A DNA stretch of 64,000 nt from Janthinobacterium sp. (GTDB taxonomy: Bacteria > Pseudomonadota > Gammaproteobacteria > Burkholderiales > Burkholderiaceae_D). Positions 49,326-59,532 of the stretch are shown here, one piece after another (within the stretch, counting starts at the first letter, position 1; every line of letters begins with the position of its first letter). Both the position numbers and the translations under genes were made by a program. Location of the stretch: positions 62,001 through 126,000 of the forward strand of contig NZ_RFSK01000002.1 of NCBI RefSeq assembly GCF_009923995.1, given 5' to 3'. Below the pieces are notes generated by a model. It had not been told where the DNA came from and did not search any database. It was given only the letters and a program-made list of their open reading frames with translations.

Positions 49326-50198
49326 TTAGCGCACGATGCTGACGCGTTTGCCCGACAGGGTGCGGCGGATCGGATCGCCGTGCACGGTGATACGTCCCGA
49401 ACCGCTGGCGCGGGCATTGACTTCGTTTTGCACGCTGACATCGATGTCGCCCGAACCGTTGCTCGCCAGGTAGGCGATGTCGCTGCTCAAGGCGGCCAGA
49501 TTGATGTCGCCCGAACCATTCACGTTGGCGTCGAGGCGCTGCACGGCGCCGCTGGCGCTGATGTTGCCGGAGCCATTGACGGCCACGTTGATGCGTTCGC
49601 CGCGCACGCTGCCCAGCTGGATGCGGCCCGAGCCATTCTGCACCGTGTCCGTGTTGCCGCTGGCGAGCGCCGCCGCGTTGATGGTGCCCGAGCCATTGTT
49701 GGCCACGTCAAAGCGGCCCACCTTGCCAGACAGTTCGCTGCGCATCGAGCCGCGCTGCACCAGGCTGAAGTCGTCGCCATTCAAGCCGCTGACCACCAGG
49801 CGGCCGGAACCGGATACATTGATCTTGTTCAATTGCGGTGTCGTATAGATGACGTGGATGCCATTGCCGCTGCGAATGTTCGTATCGCTCCAGATGCGCA
49901 GGGTGTCGCCGCTCACTTCGCTATGGATCAGCGGCTGCAGGTTGCTGTCCGCTTCGATCACCAGCGACGGCGCGGGGCCGACGCGCACGTCGATCTTGAT
50001 ATCGACGCGCTTCATGTTATCGATGTCGAGGGCGGTGAGGCTGCTGACGGGGCGTACGTCGCGGCTGACCTGCTGGTTGCCCTGGATGGCGGAGCTTCCC
50101 GAATCGCCCGCGTAGCGGATGTCGCCATCATTGGGATTGATGACGATGGCGCAGCCGCCAAGGACAACGGCACAGCACAGGGCCAGCAAGGTACGCAT
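49326..50198 (-). CDS. GIN-domain (DUF2807) surface lipoprotein
   Basis: 290 residues with AAGGAA before the ATG. The signal peptide ends VVLGGC, so Cys16 is probably lipidated. The mature part opens VSSLTALDIDNMKRVDIKI, then forms a regular beta-helix-like ladder: seven N/S-G-S-G turns spaced about 20 residues apart from residue 130 to 275. This is the head-GIN domain of putative autotransporter adhesins, but no barrel is attached. Envelope location and an unknown binding role are inferred. Confidence 0.88.
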   Translation of the reverse strand: MRTLLALCCAVVLGGCAIVINPNDGDIRYAGDSGSSAIQGNQQVSRDVRPVSSLTALDIDNMKRVDIKIDVRVGPAPSLVIEADSNLQPLIHSEVSGDTLRIWSDTNIRSGNGIHVIYTTPQLNKINVSGSGRLVVSGLNGDDFSLVQRGSMRSELSGKVGRFDVANNGSGTINAAALASGNTDTVQNGSGRIQLGSVRGERINVAVNGSGNISASGAVQRLDANVNGSGDINLAALSSDIAYLASNGSGDIDVSVQNEVNARASGSGRITVHGDPIRRTLSGKRVSIVR

Positions 50199-50540
50199 GA
50201 TGTTTCCTTTATAGTTGTTTTATCTCAGGACAAGAAAAAAGCCGGCGGCCGCGCCGCGGCTGCCGTGCTGTCGATAACAAGATAGCAAAGCTCACAAGCC
50301 GGTATGGCAGAAATGCGATGAACTGCGTAAAACGCGGCGTGAACTGCACCCAGGCCGTCCTGTGCGCCGCGGCCGCGCCGGCACGCCAGCCCTCCGCGCG
50401 CTGCCCATCATCGCCTGCCAGGGTACTGTTTGCCGCAGCGGCGCGCTACAATGGCGCGCCGGGCCATGCGCCGGTGCTTGACCGGACTTGGAGACAAGTC
50501 TACTATTAATGACTCAAAAGTAAGTTACCCGGATTGACAC
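50199..50540. other. Divergent gap, GIN lipoprotein / TetR gene
   Basis: 342 bases without a gene I can support. GC-rich self-complementary sequence at about 50240-50265 (GCCGGCGGCC and GGCTGCCG parts) can fold. The last 60 bases before the TetR start turn AT-rich and include a near-palindrome around ACTCAAAAGTAAGT, a possible operator. Confidence 0.4.
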
Positions 50541-51191
50541 ATGCACGCCCCGATTGATACCAAGCCCCGCTGGGAGCGGCGCAAGGATGCCCGCCCCCAG
50601 GAATTGCTCGCCGCCGCCCTCGACCTGTTCGTCGAACGGGGTTTCGCGTCGACGCGGCTGGAGGACGTGGCCAAGCGGGCAGGTGTGTCAAAGGGTACGT
50701 TGTACCTGTACTTCGAGAATAAACAGGAATTGTTCAAGGCCGTGGTGCGCGACAATATCGTGCAGTCGATCGGCGAGGCGGAAAACAGCATGGCCGCGTC
50801 GGAGGAAAGCAGCGCCGACTTGCTGCGCAAGGTGATGATGCAGTGGTGGGAAGAGTTCGGTGCCACCAAGCTGGCCGGCTTGACCAAGCTGATGCTGGCC
50901 GAAGCCAACAATTTCCCGGAACTGGCGCAGTTTTACAACGAAGAAGTCGTCGCGCGCGGCAATGCGCTGGTCGTCAGCCTGCTGGAACGGGGCATGCAGC
51001 GCGGCGAATTCCGCCAGGTCGATCCCGTCCTGGTCAGCACCATCCTCAGCGCCCCCGTCACCATGCTCATGATGTGGACGCATTCCTTCCTGCCATGCGA
51101 GGTCAAGAACATCGATCCGGTGGCCTATATGGATGCCTTTATCGACATGAGCGTGCGCAGCCTGCAGGTGGAGGCGCCCGGGAAAAACTGA
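50541..51191 (+). CDS. TetR/AcrR-family transcriptional regulator
   Basis: 216 residues. The N-terminal DNA-binding helices cover about 20-65, with DVAKRAGVSKGTLYLYFENK the classic TetR helix-turn-helix. The C-terminal part is a helical ligand domain. It lies 1.3 kb upstream of the TolC-type gene and on the same strand, so control of efflux is a reasonable guess. The ligand is unknown. Confidence 0.92.
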   Translation: MHAPIDTKPRWERRKDARPQELLAAALDLFVERGFASTRLEDVAKRAGVSKGTLYLYFENKQELFKAVVRDNIVQSIGEAENSMAASEESSADLLRKVMMQWWEEFGATKLAGLTKLMLAEANNFPELAQFYNEEVVARGNALVVSLLERGMQRGEFRQVDPVLVSTILSAPVTMLMMWTHSFLPCEVKNIDPVAYMDAFIDMSVRSLQVEAPGKN

Positions 51192-51360
51192 TCCACGGCC
51201 CCTGCCGCTACCGTTCAGTTGCCCCTTTTCCAAGGTTCACCCCCCCAAATCTGCAGATCGTCGCAAATTTCCTCCATTCCCCGTCTTTATGGTTAACATG
51301 TGCTTTCAGCCAGTTCAACGATAAAATGGCGGATTATTACTTCACTTACCGAGTCCAAAG

Positions 51361-52011
51361 ATGAATATCGAACAAGCCCGCTTCAATATGATCGAACAGC
51401 AAATCCGTCCATGGGACGTACTGGATCTCGACGTGCTGGAGCTGTTGAACGTGGTCAAGCGTGAAGATTTCGTGCCTGCCGCCTATAAAAACCTGGCCTT
51501 CGTCGATACCGAAATTCCACTGGGCGGCGGCGAATGCATGTTCACGCCAAAGCTGGAAGCGCGCATTTTGCAAGACGTAGCCGTCAAAAAGCATGAAAAT
51601 GTGTTGGAAATCGGCACTGGCAGCGGCTACATGGCTGCCTTGCTGGCGCACAAGGCGCGTCACGTGACGAGCGTGGAAATCGTGCCGCAATTGAAAACCC
51701 TGGCCGAACAGAACCTGGCGGCCAACGGCGTCACCAACGTGACCGTGGAACTGGGCGACGGTGCCCAGGGCTGGAGCAAGGGCGCACCCTACGACGTGAT
51801 CGTCGTGTCCGGCGCGCTGGCCGTGTTGCCGGAAGCGCTGTTGCAACAAGTTAAAGTGGGCGGCCGTATCCTCGCCATCATCGGCGAAGCGCCGATCATG
51901 TCGGCGCACTTGATCACGCGCAGCTCGGACAAGGCCTACGACACGCGCAAGCTGTTTGAAACCAATGTCACGCCGCTGCAAGCCGTGGCACCGTCGCACT
52001 TCCAGTTCTGA
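51361..52011 (+). CDS. pcm: Protein-L-isoaspartate O-methyltransferase family protein
   Basis: 216 residues. The family repairs isoaspartyl damage using SAM. It begins NIEQARFNMIEQQIRPWDVLD, and SAM motif I is VLEIGTGSGYMAALLA near residue 81. The usual QTIS segment before motif I is replaced by ECMFTPKLEARILQD, so this belongs to the divergent Pcm group common before tolC in betaproteobacteria, and catalytic repair activity should not be assumed. The rhodanese gene follows 14 bases later. Confidence 0.88.
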   Translation: MNIEQARFNMIEQQIRPWDVLDLDVLELLNVVKREDFVPAAYKNLAFVDTEIPLGGGECMFTPKLEARILQDVAVKKHENVLEIGTGSGYMAALLAHKARHVTSVEIVPQLKTLAEQNLAANGVTNVTVELGDGAQGWSKGAPYDVIVVSGALAVLPEALLQQVKVGGRILAIIGEAPIMSAHLITRSSDKAYDTRKLFETNVTPLQAVAPSHFQF

Positions 52012-52025
52012 GGCGGCGAGATTCA

Positions 52026-52349
52026 ATGGAGCATTTGAGCGCACCGCAGCTGGCCGCCTGGCTGGCTGACACCTCCCGCCCGCGTCCCGTATTGCTGGAC
52101 GTGCGCGAGCAGTGGGAGTTTGACCTGTGCCACCTCGACGGCGCCACCCTGATGCAGATGAACTCGATACCGGCGCGTATCGACGACCTCGATGAAGATG
52201 CCGAGATCGTCTGCATTTGCCATCACGGCGCACGCAGCATGCAGGTGGCGGCTTTCCTGGAGCGCAATGGTTTTGGCAAGATCAGTAACTTGACGGGTGG
52301 CGTCCATGCCTGGGCGCTGCAAGTCGACAGCGCCATGCCTAAATACTAA
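52026..52349 (+). CDS. Single-domain rhodanese
   Basis: 107 residues, one rhodanese domain. The catalytic loop is CHHGARS near residue 61, where the Cys carries persulfide. The start ends LLDVREQWEFDLCHLDGA, the CH2A-type motif. It could be a sulfurtransferase in the cytoplasm. It is encoded between pcm and tolC, a conserved betaproteobacterial order. Confidence 0.93.
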   Translation: MEHLSAPQLAAWLADTSRPRPVLLDVREQWEFDLCHLDGATLMQMNSIPARIDDLDEDAEIVCICHHGARSMQVAAFLERNGFGKISNLTGGVHAWALQVDSAMPKY

Positions 52350-52370
52350 GTATTTCGCAGTAGATACAAC

Positions 52371-52435
52371 CCCAGGCATGCTTTCCGCATGCCTGCGGAG
52401 GCCTGTACCCCGCTTACCCGGCGGGAGCCAGGTTG
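52371..52435 (+). promoter_or_regulatory. Two hairpins in the tolC leader
   Basis: CAGGCATGC (52373-52381) pairs perfectly with GCATGCCTG (52387-52395) over TTTCC. CCCGC/GCGGG follows near 52412-52426. There is no T tract. They may stabilise or attenuate the mRNA between the rhodanese and tolC genes. Confidence 0.4.
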
Positions 52436-52491
52436 AGCGGTAGCAGATTTTTGATTCCATCAACTTTTGACGACTCCAACGGAGAAATGCA

Positions 52492-53814
52492 ATGCGGAAA
52501 CCCCTTATCGCCGTACTGATGACCAGCGCCTTTGTCTCGATGACATGTTCGCTGCAAGCGCAGGCGGCCGATCTCATCCAGGTGTACCAGCAGGCGCTGG
52601 CCAATGACGCGCAGTACGCCAGTGCGCGCGCGGCCCTGTCGGCCGGGATGGAACGGGTTCCGCAAGGCTTGTCCGGCCTGCTGCCGCAAGTGTCCGCGTC
52701 GGGCAGCAATACGCGCAACAGCATCGAACCGATCACCAGCACCATTTCCATGCCGACGGTTAAGGTGCACACGAATACCTACAACCTGACCCTGGCGCAG
52801 CCGCTGTTCCGCTGGGACCGCTGGGAAACCTATCAGCAAAGCAAGCTGGCGCAGGCAATTGCCGAAGCGCAATTTGCACAGGTACAGCAAGACCTGATCA
52901 CCCGTGTGGCGCAGGCGTATTTCGACGTGCTCAGCGCGCAGGACAACCTGGGCGCGACGCAGGCGCAAAAAGTCGCCACGACGGAGCAGCTGGCATCGGC
53001 CAAGCGCAACTTCGAGGTCGGCACGCAGACCATTACCGATACGCATGAGGCGCAAGCGGCCTACGACCTGGTGGTGGCGCAGGAATTTGCCGCCATCAAT
53101 GACCTGGCCAACAAGCGCAGCGCCCTGCAAACCATCATCGGCGAAGCGCCAGCGAACCTGGCGCCGATGCGCACGGGCGTGGTCATCAGCGCACCGGAAC
53201 CGGCCGCCATCGAACCGTGGGTGAGCTCGGCGGAAGAACAGAATTACGGCGTCGTCACGGCCCAGTTCAGCGTGGAATCGGCCAAGCGCGACATCGGCCG
53301 CAACCGCGCCGGCCACTATCCGACCCTGGACCTGATCGCCAACACGGGCCATACCTACACCACGGGCGGCGGCACCGGCAGCGCGAACAATAATGCCATC
53401 GGCGTGCAGTGGAGCATCCCCATCTTTAGCGGCTTTGCCGTGACGAGCAAGGTGCGCGAATCGATCGCGCTGGAAAACAAGGCCCGCAACGACTTGGAAA
53501 CGGCGCGCCGCACGGCGGCACAGGGCGCGCGCCAGGCTTTCCTCGGCGTCAACAGTGGCCTGGCGCAAGTCAAGGCGCTGGAAGCGGCGGAAGTGTCGAG
53601 CAAATCGGCGCTGGAGTCGAACCAGCTCGGTTATCAAGTGGGCGTGCGTATCAATATCGACGTCTTGAATGCGCAGAAGCAATTGTTCAGCACGCAAAAA
53701 GACCTGTCGAAGGCCCGCTATGACACCATCATGAATGGCTTGCGCCTGAAGTCGGCAGCCGGCACCTTGAAGGAAACGGACCTGGTGCCCGTCAACGCCT
53801 TGCTGGATAAATAA
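52492..53814 (+). CDS. tolC: TolC-family outer membrane efflux protein
   Basis: 440 residues with GGAGAAA before the ATG. The signal peptide ends SLQAQA, then ADLIQVYQQALANDAQYA, the typical TolC mature start. Two repeats of the outer-membrane efflux domain are visible (about 25-235 and 250-440). TolC trimers form the exit duct for RND, ABC and MFS pumps and for type I secretion. No pump genes are adjacent, so it is probably shared. Confidence 0.94.
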   Translation: MRKPLIAVLMTSAFVSMTCSLQAQAADLIQVYQQALANDAQYASARAALSAGMERVPQGLSGLLPQVSASGSNTRNSIEPITSTISMPTVKVHTNTYNLTLAQPLFRWDRWETYQQSKLAQAIAEAQFAQVQQDLITRVAQAYFDVLSAQDNLGATQAQKVATTEQLASAKRNFEVGTQTITDTHEAQAAYDLVVAQEFAAINDLANKRSALQTIIGEAPANLAPMRTGVVISAPEPAAIEPWVSSAEEQNYGVVTAQFSVESAKRDIGRNRAGHYPTLDLIANTGHTYTTGGGTGSANNNAIGVQWSIPIFSGFAVTSKVRESIALENKARNDLETARRTAAQGARQAFLGVNSGLAQVKALEAAEVSSKSALESNQLGYQVGVRINIDVLNAQKQLFSTQKDLSKARYDTIMNGLRLKSAAGTLKETDLVPVNALLDK

Positions 53815-53833
53815 GCGAGATTTTGATGCCAAT

Positions 53834-53870
53834 CAAAACCAGCACCGGCAACGGCGCTGGTTTTTTTTCG
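53834..53870 (+). terminator. Terminator after tolC
   Basis: AAAACCAGC pairs with GCTGGTTTT, with inner ACCG/CGGC over GCAA, followed by eight T. It ends tolC. Confidence 0.93.
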
Positions 53871-53901
53871 TCCTGCGCAGCGCGGCGCAAGGACGGAAGT
53901 C

Positions 53902-54309
53902 TTACAGGCCGGCGCCCTGGCCATCGAACTTGCGTTCGATCAATTCGATCTTGTAGCCGTCCGGATCGGTGATGAAGGCGATGACCGTGTTGCCGCCCTT
54001 GACGGGGCCCGGTTCGCGCGTCACGTTGCCGCCGTTGGCCCGTGCCGCATCGCACGCGGCAACGATATCCTCGGCGGAGATGGCGATGTGGCCATACGCC
54101 GTGCCCAGCTCGTAGCTGGTGGTGCCGTAGTTATACGTCAGTTCCAGTTCCGCGTGGTCGGGATTCGAACCGTAGCCGACGAAGGCCAGCGTGTACTGGT
54201 ATTCCGGATTGTCGCTGGTGCGCAACAGTTTCATGCCCAGGACCTTGGTGTAAAAATCGATGGAGCGCTGCAGGTCGCCGACCCGCAACATGGTGTGCAA
54301 AATACGCAT
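53902..54309 (-). CDS. gloA: Lactoylglutathione lyase (glyoxalase I)
   Basis: 135 residues with AAGGA before the ATG. GloA isomerises the hemithioacetal of methylglyoxal and glutathione. Metal ligands are recognisable: His in MRILHTML, Glu in HAELELTYN, His in YGHIAIS and Glu in YKIELIERK. It closely follows the family. It lies 115 bases downstream of an OsmC-type gene; the two may be a detoxification pair. Confidence 0.96.
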   Translation of the reverse strand: MRILHTMLRVGDLQRSIDFYTKVLGMKLLRTSDNPEYQYTLAFVGYGSNPDHAELELTYNYGTTSYELGTAYGHIAISAEDIVAACDAARANGGNVTREPGPVKGGNTVIAFITDPDGYKIELIERKFDGQGAGL

Positions 54310-54423
54310 CGTAAATCCTTGATGGTGATAGGGGAATGGCAGGATTTTATGCGGTTTATGGTTTTTGTGCCGAGACCGCCCCTGCTGTCCGGTGACCGGA
54401 CCGCAGCGGACGGTATGCCGGAA

Positions 54424-54846
54424 TTACTCCAGATGGGCGTCCAGGGTAATCTCCGTGGCCAGCAATTTGGACACGGGGCAGCCCAGCTTGGCGCGCAGGG
54501 CCGCATCCTGGAACGCTTCCTCGGTGGCGCCGGGAATGGTGGCCACGAGGGTCAGGTGGACGGCCGTGATGGCATAGCTGCCATCGATTTTTTCCAGGCT
54601 GACCTCGGCCGTCGTCTTCAGGGCCGTGGCGCGCATGCCGGCCTCGCCCAGCTGGCCGGACAGGGCCATCGTGAAGCAGGCGGCGTGGGCCGCACCGATC
54701 AGTTCCTCCGGATTGCTGCCGGGGCCATCTTCGAAGCGCGTGTTGAAGCCGTAGGCCACGTTGTCGAGCGCGCCGCTTTGGGTGGAAATAAACCCTTTGC
54801 CATCTTTAAGGCCGCCACTCCAGACGGCTGATCCTGTTTTTTTCAT
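54424..54846 (-). CDS. OsmC-family peroxiredoxin
   Basis: 140 residues with AGGAG before the ATG. OsmC/Ohr proteins reduce organic hydroperoxides with two Cys. They are present as AACFTMAL near residue 58 and GCPVSKLL near 123. SNPEELIGAAHAACF is the family core. The pattern fits OsmC rather than Ohr. Confidence 0.93.
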   Translation of the reverse strand: MKKTGSAVWSGGLKDGKGFISTQSGALDNVAYGFNTRFEDGPGSNPEELIGAAHAACFTMALSGQLGEAGMRATALKTTAEVSLEKIDGSYAITAVHLTLVATIPGATEEAFQDAALRAKLGCPVSKLLATEITLDAHLE

Positions 54847-54945
54847 GATGTACTCCTTGCGTGGTTCGAGAGTCCATCATGCGCGCCCCACCACCTCGCT
54901 TCCGTTCGTTGCGCCACACAGGGGCGGCATCCACGCCTGCCGCGT

Positions 54946-56256
54946 TCAGCGGGACGGCGCCACGCGCCAGATGACATTGCCCACATCGTCCGCCACCAGC
55001 AACGCGCCCGCCTTGTCGATGGCCACGCCGACGGGGCGCCCCTGCGCCTTGCCGTTCTGGTCCAGGAAACCGCTGACGACATCCTGTGGCGGACCGCTGG
55101 GGACGCCATTGGCGAAGGGCACGAAGATGACTTTATAGCCGCTGAATGGCTTGCGGTTCCACGACCCGTGCTGGCCGACGAAGGCGCCGCCCCGGTAGCG
55201 GACGGGCAGCAGGCTGCCGTCATAAAACGCCAGGCCCAGCGATGCCGTGTGCGCGCCCAGCGCATAGTCGGGCGCGATGGCCCTGGCCACTAGGCCCGGT
55301 TGCGGCGGCTGCACGCGCGCATCGACATGCTGGCCGAAATAGCTGTAGGGCCAGCCATAGAAGGCGCCATCCTTGACCGAAGTCAAATAGTCGGGCACCA
55401 GGTCATTGCCCAGTTCGTCGCGTTCATTGACGGCTGTCCACAGTGCGCCCGTGTCGGGCTGCCAGGCCAGGCCCACGGGGTTGCGCAAGCCCGTCGCATA
55501 CACGCGGGCCTTGCCCGTCGCGCGTTCGAAGCGCCAGATGGCGGCGCGGCCGTCTTCGGCCGACATGCCGTTTTCGCCCACATTGCTGTTGGAACCGACG
55601 GTGACATATAAAAACTTGCCGTCCGCACTGGCGATGACGTTCTTGGTCCAGTGGTGGTTGATGGGTCCGCCGGGCAGGTCCATCACCTTGGTACCGGGGG
55701 CCGTGATGCTGGTCTGTCCTTCCTCGTAGGGGAAGCGCACGAGGGCGTCGGCATTGGCGATGTACAGGTCCTTGCCGACAAGGGCCATGCCGAATGGCGA
55801 ATTGAGCCCTTGCAGGAACACGCTGCGCGTCTGCGCCATGCCCTTGCTGTCCATGCCGCGCAGCAAGGTGATGCGGTTGGCGCTGGGCGTGGCCGCGCCC
55901 GCTTTTTTCATCTGCATCTGCATGATGGCGCCCTTGATGCCCTTGCTGTCGTCCGGTTTCGGCGGCGCATTCGTTTCCGCCACGAGCACGTCGCCATTCG
56001 GCAAGACGTACAGCCAGCGCGGATGGTCGAGCCCGCGTGCATACGCGTCGATGGCCAGTCCGGCCGCAACGAAGGGACGCTGCCCGGCCGTCCAGCGCTG
56101 CACGGGGGCGACATTGACGGTGGGAATGAGCTGTTTATCGGGTGCGGGCAGCACGGGCTGGGGGCCAAAGCCCACGGGCATGGCAGGCGCCTGGGCGTGG
56201 GCGACGGTGCTGGCGCAGGCAGCGGCCAGCAGGAGTGAACAGGCGTAGCGGTGCAT
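54946..56256 (-). CDS. Sorbosone dehydrogenase-family (PQQ-type sugar dehydrogenase fold) exported protein
   Basis: 436 residues with CGGAG before the ATG. The signal peptide ends STVAHA. The beta-propeller region shows [49 protein letters not shown] and [11 protein letters not shown]. These match the soluble aldose/sorbosone dehydrogenase family, periplasmic enzymes that use PQQ. No PQQ synthesis genes are in the window, so cofactor and substrate are inferred. Confidence 0.88.
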   Translation of the reverse strand: MHRYACSLLLAAACASTVAHAQAPAMPVGFGPQPVLPAPDKQLIPTVNVAPVQRWTAGQRPFVAAGLAIDAYARGLDHPRWLYVLPNGDVLVAETNAPPKPDDSKGIKGAIMQMQMKKAGAATPSANRITLLRGMDSKGMAQTRSVFLQGLNSPFGMALVGKDLYIANADALVRFPYEEGQTSITAPGTKVMDLPGGPINHHWTKNVIASADGKFLYVTVGSNSNVGENGMSAEDGRAAIWRFERATGKARVYATGLRNPVGLAWQPDTGALWTAVNERDELGNDLVPDYLTSVKDGAFYGWPYSYFGQHVDARVQPPQPGLVARAIAPDYALGAHTASLGLAFYDGSLLPVRYRGGAFVGQHGSWNRKPFSGYKVIFVPFANGVPSGPPQDVVSGFLDQNGKAQGRPVGVAIDKAGALLVADDVGNVIWRVAPSR

Positions 56257-56295
56257 GGCGTACTCCGGAAACGTAGCAGTGCGTGACGGTTGGAC

Positions 56296-56562
56296 TCAGC
56301 GCGGCTTCTTGGGTTCCGGCTGCGCGCCAGGACGGGCCTGTTGCGGTGCGGCGGGCTTGACCTTTTCGACACCCGGCTGGGCGTGCCTGTCCGTGTCGAC
56401 GAGGCCTTGCTCCAGGTCGCTGGCCGCCTGCTGCATGACCTTGCGCGGGCGCACGTTCTGCGCGTCGGGCGACTCGTCGCGCTCGTGCGGCAGACGGTCC
56501 ACGCCGTCATTGCGCACTTTTTCATCGGTGTTGATCTTGCGTTCACTTGGTGGGGTAAGCAT
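56296..56562 (-). CDS. Small hydrophilic, disordered protein
   Basis: 88 residues with a very good ribosome site, AGGAGG, 5 bases before the ATG at 56562. It starts [19 protein letters not shown] and continues [11 protein letters not shown]; it is rich in charged residues, Pro and Gln, with no signal, helix or Cys. I recall similar proteins in Oxalobacteraceae but cannot name a family. Its strong translation signal argues that it is real. Confidence 0.7.
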   Translation of the reverse strand: MLTPPSERKINTDEKVRNDGVDRLPHERDESPDAQNVRPRKVMQQAASDLEQGLVDTDRHAQPGVEKVKPAAPQQARPGAQPEPKKPR

Positions 56563-56824
56563 ATGGCCTCCTGGTGGAAAGAATGACGTCCAGCCAGTGT
56601 CCCGCCGCGGCGCGGGACCGGCAAGGGGATTTCCCGGCGCACGGAGCGCTGGCGCACGCAAGGGCGAATCTTTTTCTGCGCTACACTGCGGCAACACTGA
56701 TAAACGCCCCTTGCAGGCACGCGGCAGCCGCACTATACTGTGCATATATACAGTATCATGCGATGCCGGCGTGCGGCGCGACAGCCTGGGGCGACTTGCC
56801 AACGCATTCACTACCGAGATTTTT

Positions 56825-57778
56825 ATGCCCGTCGAAAAACACGCCGAATTGCCAGCAGCCGCCTTGCCAGCCCCGGGCCACCCGTTCAACCTGGGCACCA
56901 AGACCATCGCCCTGGTCGTGCGCCAGAATACGGATGGCATTGCCGAACCCGTGAAAAGCATCGTCGACTTCCTGCAGGTGCTGGGCCACACGGTGGTCTT
57001 TGAAGCGGAGACGGCTGCGCACCTGGCCTTGCCCGGCGTGCGCGCCATGTCGCCGGCCGAGATCGGCGCCGCAGCCGATTGCGCCATCGTCATGGGCGGC
57101 GACGGCACCATGCTGGGCATCGCGCGCCAGCTGGCGCCATTCGACGTGCCTTTGATCGGCATCAATCAGGGACGGCTTGGCTTCATGACGGATATTCCGC
57201 TCGAGCGTATGCTGCCCGTGCTGGCGCAAATTCTCGGCGGCCGCTTCAAGGCGGAACGCCGCACCTTGCTCGAAGGCAGCGTGCTGCGCGATGGCAAGTC
57301 CATCCACGTGGGCATGGCCGTCAACGACGTCGTCGTCTCGCGCGGCGGCGGCGCCGGCATGGCGGAACTGCGCGTCGAAGTCGACGGACACTTCATGTAC
57401 AACCAGCGCTCGGATGGCCTGATTATTTCCACGCCCACGGGCTCGACCGCTTACTCGCTGTCGGCCGGCGGTCCCCTGCTGCATCCGACCCTGGGCGGCA
57501 TCGTGCTCGTGCCGATCGCCCCGCATGCGCTGTCGAACCGCCCCATCGTCTTGCCCGACTCGAGCCAGATCGTCGTGGAAATCGTGCGCGGGCGCGATAT
57601 CAGCGTCAATTTCGACATGCAGACGTTCGCCAGCCTGGTCCAGCAAGACCGCATCCTCATCCGCCGTTCGCCGCACACGATTACCTTCCTGCATCCGGAA
57701 GGGTGGAGTTACTACAACACCCTGCGTGAAAAACTGCACTGGAATGAGTACCCGTCGGGCGAGGGCAAGCTCAGCTAA
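56825..57778 (+). CDS. nadK: NAD kinase
   Basis: 317 residues from the ATG at 56825; an open frame extends upstream to 56255 but carries no family similarity. NadK phosphorylates NAD to NADP. The signature GGDGTMLG near residue 97 is the phosphate-binding loop, and [15 protein letters not shown] near 204 is the second motif. It is 48 bases upstream of recN. Confidence 0.96.
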   Translation: MPVEKHAELPAAALPAPGHPFNLGTKTIALVVRQNTDGIAEPVKSIVDFLQVLGHTVVFEAETAAHLALPGVRAMSPAEIGAAADCAIVMGGDGTMLGIARQLAPFDVPLIGINQGRLGFMTDIPLERMLPVLAQILGGRFKAERRTLLEGSVLRDGKSIHVGMAVNDVVVSRGGGAGMAELRVEVDGHFMYNQRSDGLIISTPTGSTAYSLSAGGPLLHPTLGGIVLVPIAPHALSNRPIVLPDSSQIVVEIVRGRDISVNFDMQTFASLVQQDRILIRRSPHTITFLHPEGWSYYNTLREKLHWNEYPSGEGKLS

Positions 57779-57826
57779 CCAGTTTTTCCACGCTAACCCG
57801 CGGTGCGCCGCCTAACCACAGAAGCC

Positions 57827-59494
57827 ATGCTCCATACACTGTCCATCCGCGATTTTGTCATTGTCGATACCATTGAACTGGAATTTTCCGCAGGCTTCAG
57901 CGTGCTGACGGGCGAGACGGGGGCCGGCAAGTCCATCCTCATCGATGCGCTGACCCTGGCGCTGGGCGGACGCGGCGACGCCAGCGTCGTGCGTGAAGGG
58001 GCGGCCAAGGCCGACATCACGGCCGATTTCTCCGTCAGCGAGGTGGCGCAGGCATGGCTGGTGGCCAACGAATTCGCCAATGACGACGGCGGTGCCTTGC
58101 TGCGTCGCGTGATCGACAACGCGGGCCGCTCGAAAGCGTATATCAACGGCATCCCCGCCACGGCCGCGCAGCTGCGCGAACTGGGCGACATGCTGGTCGA
58201 CATCCACGGCCAGCACGCGCACCAGTCGCTGCTGAAAAGCGAAGCGCAGCGGGCGCTGCTCGACGGCCAGGCGACGGCGCGCGAAGCGGGCGCGGAGCAG
58301 GATGCGCGGCAGGTGGCGGCGCTGCACAAGCGCTGGCGCGCCCTCGTGCGCCAGCGCGAAGAATTCGAAACGAATGCCGCCAACGTGCTGTACGAGCGCG
58401 AACGCCTGGAATGGCAGGTGGGCGAGCTGGAAAAACTGGCCGCCAAGCCCGGCGAATGGACGGACATCACGAACGAGCACAGCCGTCTGTCGCACGCGGC
58501 CAGCCTGCTGGAAGGCGCGCAGGAAGCCCTGTCCCTCATTTCCGAGTCGGAAGACCACCCCATCGTCTCGCAGCTGTCGGGCCTGAACCAGAAACTGGGC
58601 AAGCTCGTCTCCGTCGACGCGGAATTACAGCCCATCGTCGACCTGATCGAATCGTCGCGCATCCAGCTGCAGGAATCCGTGTATGCGCTGAACAACTACC
58701 TGGACCGCGTGGAGCTGGACCCGGAGCGGCTGCACCAGCTCGATGCGCGCATGGAAGCCATGCACAGCACGGCCCGCAAATTCCGCGTCACGCCGGAAGA
58801 GTTGCCTGAGGAACACGCCAAGCTGTCGGAAAAGCTGCAGCACCTGGCCGACGCTTCCGACATCGAAGGCTTGCTGCGCCAGGAAGCGAAGATCGAGGCG
58901 GAATACCGCAGCGTCGCCGAGCGCCTGTCCGCCACGCGCCAAGCCGCCGCACTGGAGCTGGGGCAGGCCGTCACGCGGGCCATGCAGGAACTGAGCATGA
59001 CGGGCGGCAGTTTCGAGATTGCCCTGAACCCGTGCGAACCGGCCGCCCATGGCCTGGAGCAGGTGGAATTTCTCGTTGCCGGCCACGCGGGCACGGCGCC
59101 CCGTTCGCTGGCGAAAGTGGCGTCCGGCGGCGAGCTGGCGCGCATCGCGCTGGCCATCTCCGTCATCACCTCGCACGCCACCACCACGCCGACCCTGATC
59201 TTCGACGAGGTCGACAGCGGCATCGGCGGCGCCGTCGCGGAAGTGGTGGGCCGCCTGCTGAAGCGCCTGGGACAAGGGCGGCAAGTGCTGTGCGTGACCC
59301 ACTTGCCGCAAGTGGCCAGCCAGGCGAATCAACATTTTCAGGTGGCAAAAAGCACCCTGGATAACGGCAAGACGGCTTCGCGCATCGACATGCTCGACGC
59401 CAAGGCCCGGGTGGAAGAAGTGGCGCGCATGCTGGGCGGCCTGGAAATCACGGCCACCACGCGCAAGCATGCACGCGAGCTGCTGGCGATTTAA
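57827..59494 (+). CDS. recN: DNA repair protein RecN
   Basis: 555 residues from the ATG at 57827. RecN is an SMC-like ATPase of double-strand break repair. Walker A is GETGAGKSILIDALTLALG at about 28-46, the coiled coil spans about 150-370, the ABC signature SGGELARIALAI is near 436, and Walker B is LIFDEVDSGIGG near 462. Order nadK-recN is common in betaproteobacteria. Confidence 0.97.
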   Translation: MLHTLSIRDFVIVDTIELEFSAGFSVLTGETGAGKSILIDALTLALGGRGDASVVREGAAKADITADFSVSEVAQAWLVANEFANDDGGALLRRVIDNAGRSKAYINGIPATAAQLRELGDMLVDIHGQHAHQSLLKSEAQRALLDGQATAREAGAEQDARQVAALHKRWRALVRQREEFETNAANVLYERERLEWQVGELEKLAAKPGEWTDITNEHSRLSHAASLLEGAQEALSLISESEDHPIVSQLSGLNQKLGKLVSVDAELQPIVDLIESSRIQLQESVYALNNYLDRVELDPERLHQLDARMEAMHSTARKFRVTPEELPEEHAKLSEKLQHLADASDIEGLLRQEAKIEAEYRSVAERLSATRQAAALELGQAVTRAMQELSMTGGSFEIALNPCEPAAHGLEQVEFLVAGHAGTAPRSLAKVASGGELARIALAISVITSHATTTPTLIFDEVDSGIGGAVAEVVGRLLKRLGQGRQVLCVTHLPQVASQANQHFQVAKSTLDNGKTASRIDMLDAKARVEEVARMLGGLEITATTRKHARELLAI

Positions 59495-59508
59495 ACGCAG
59501 GCGTAAAT

Positions 59509-59532
59509 CCGGGGTCAGACCCCCGGATGCGT
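59509..59532. repeat. GGGGTCAGACCCC-type palindrome
   Basis: ATCCGGGG pairs with CCCCGGAT over TCAGAC; a partial second unit, GATCTGACCC, lies at 59563-59572. It resembles a GGGGTCAGACCCC family found scattered between genes of many betaproteobacteria. It has no T tract. It may cause some termination after recN. Confidence 0.6.
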
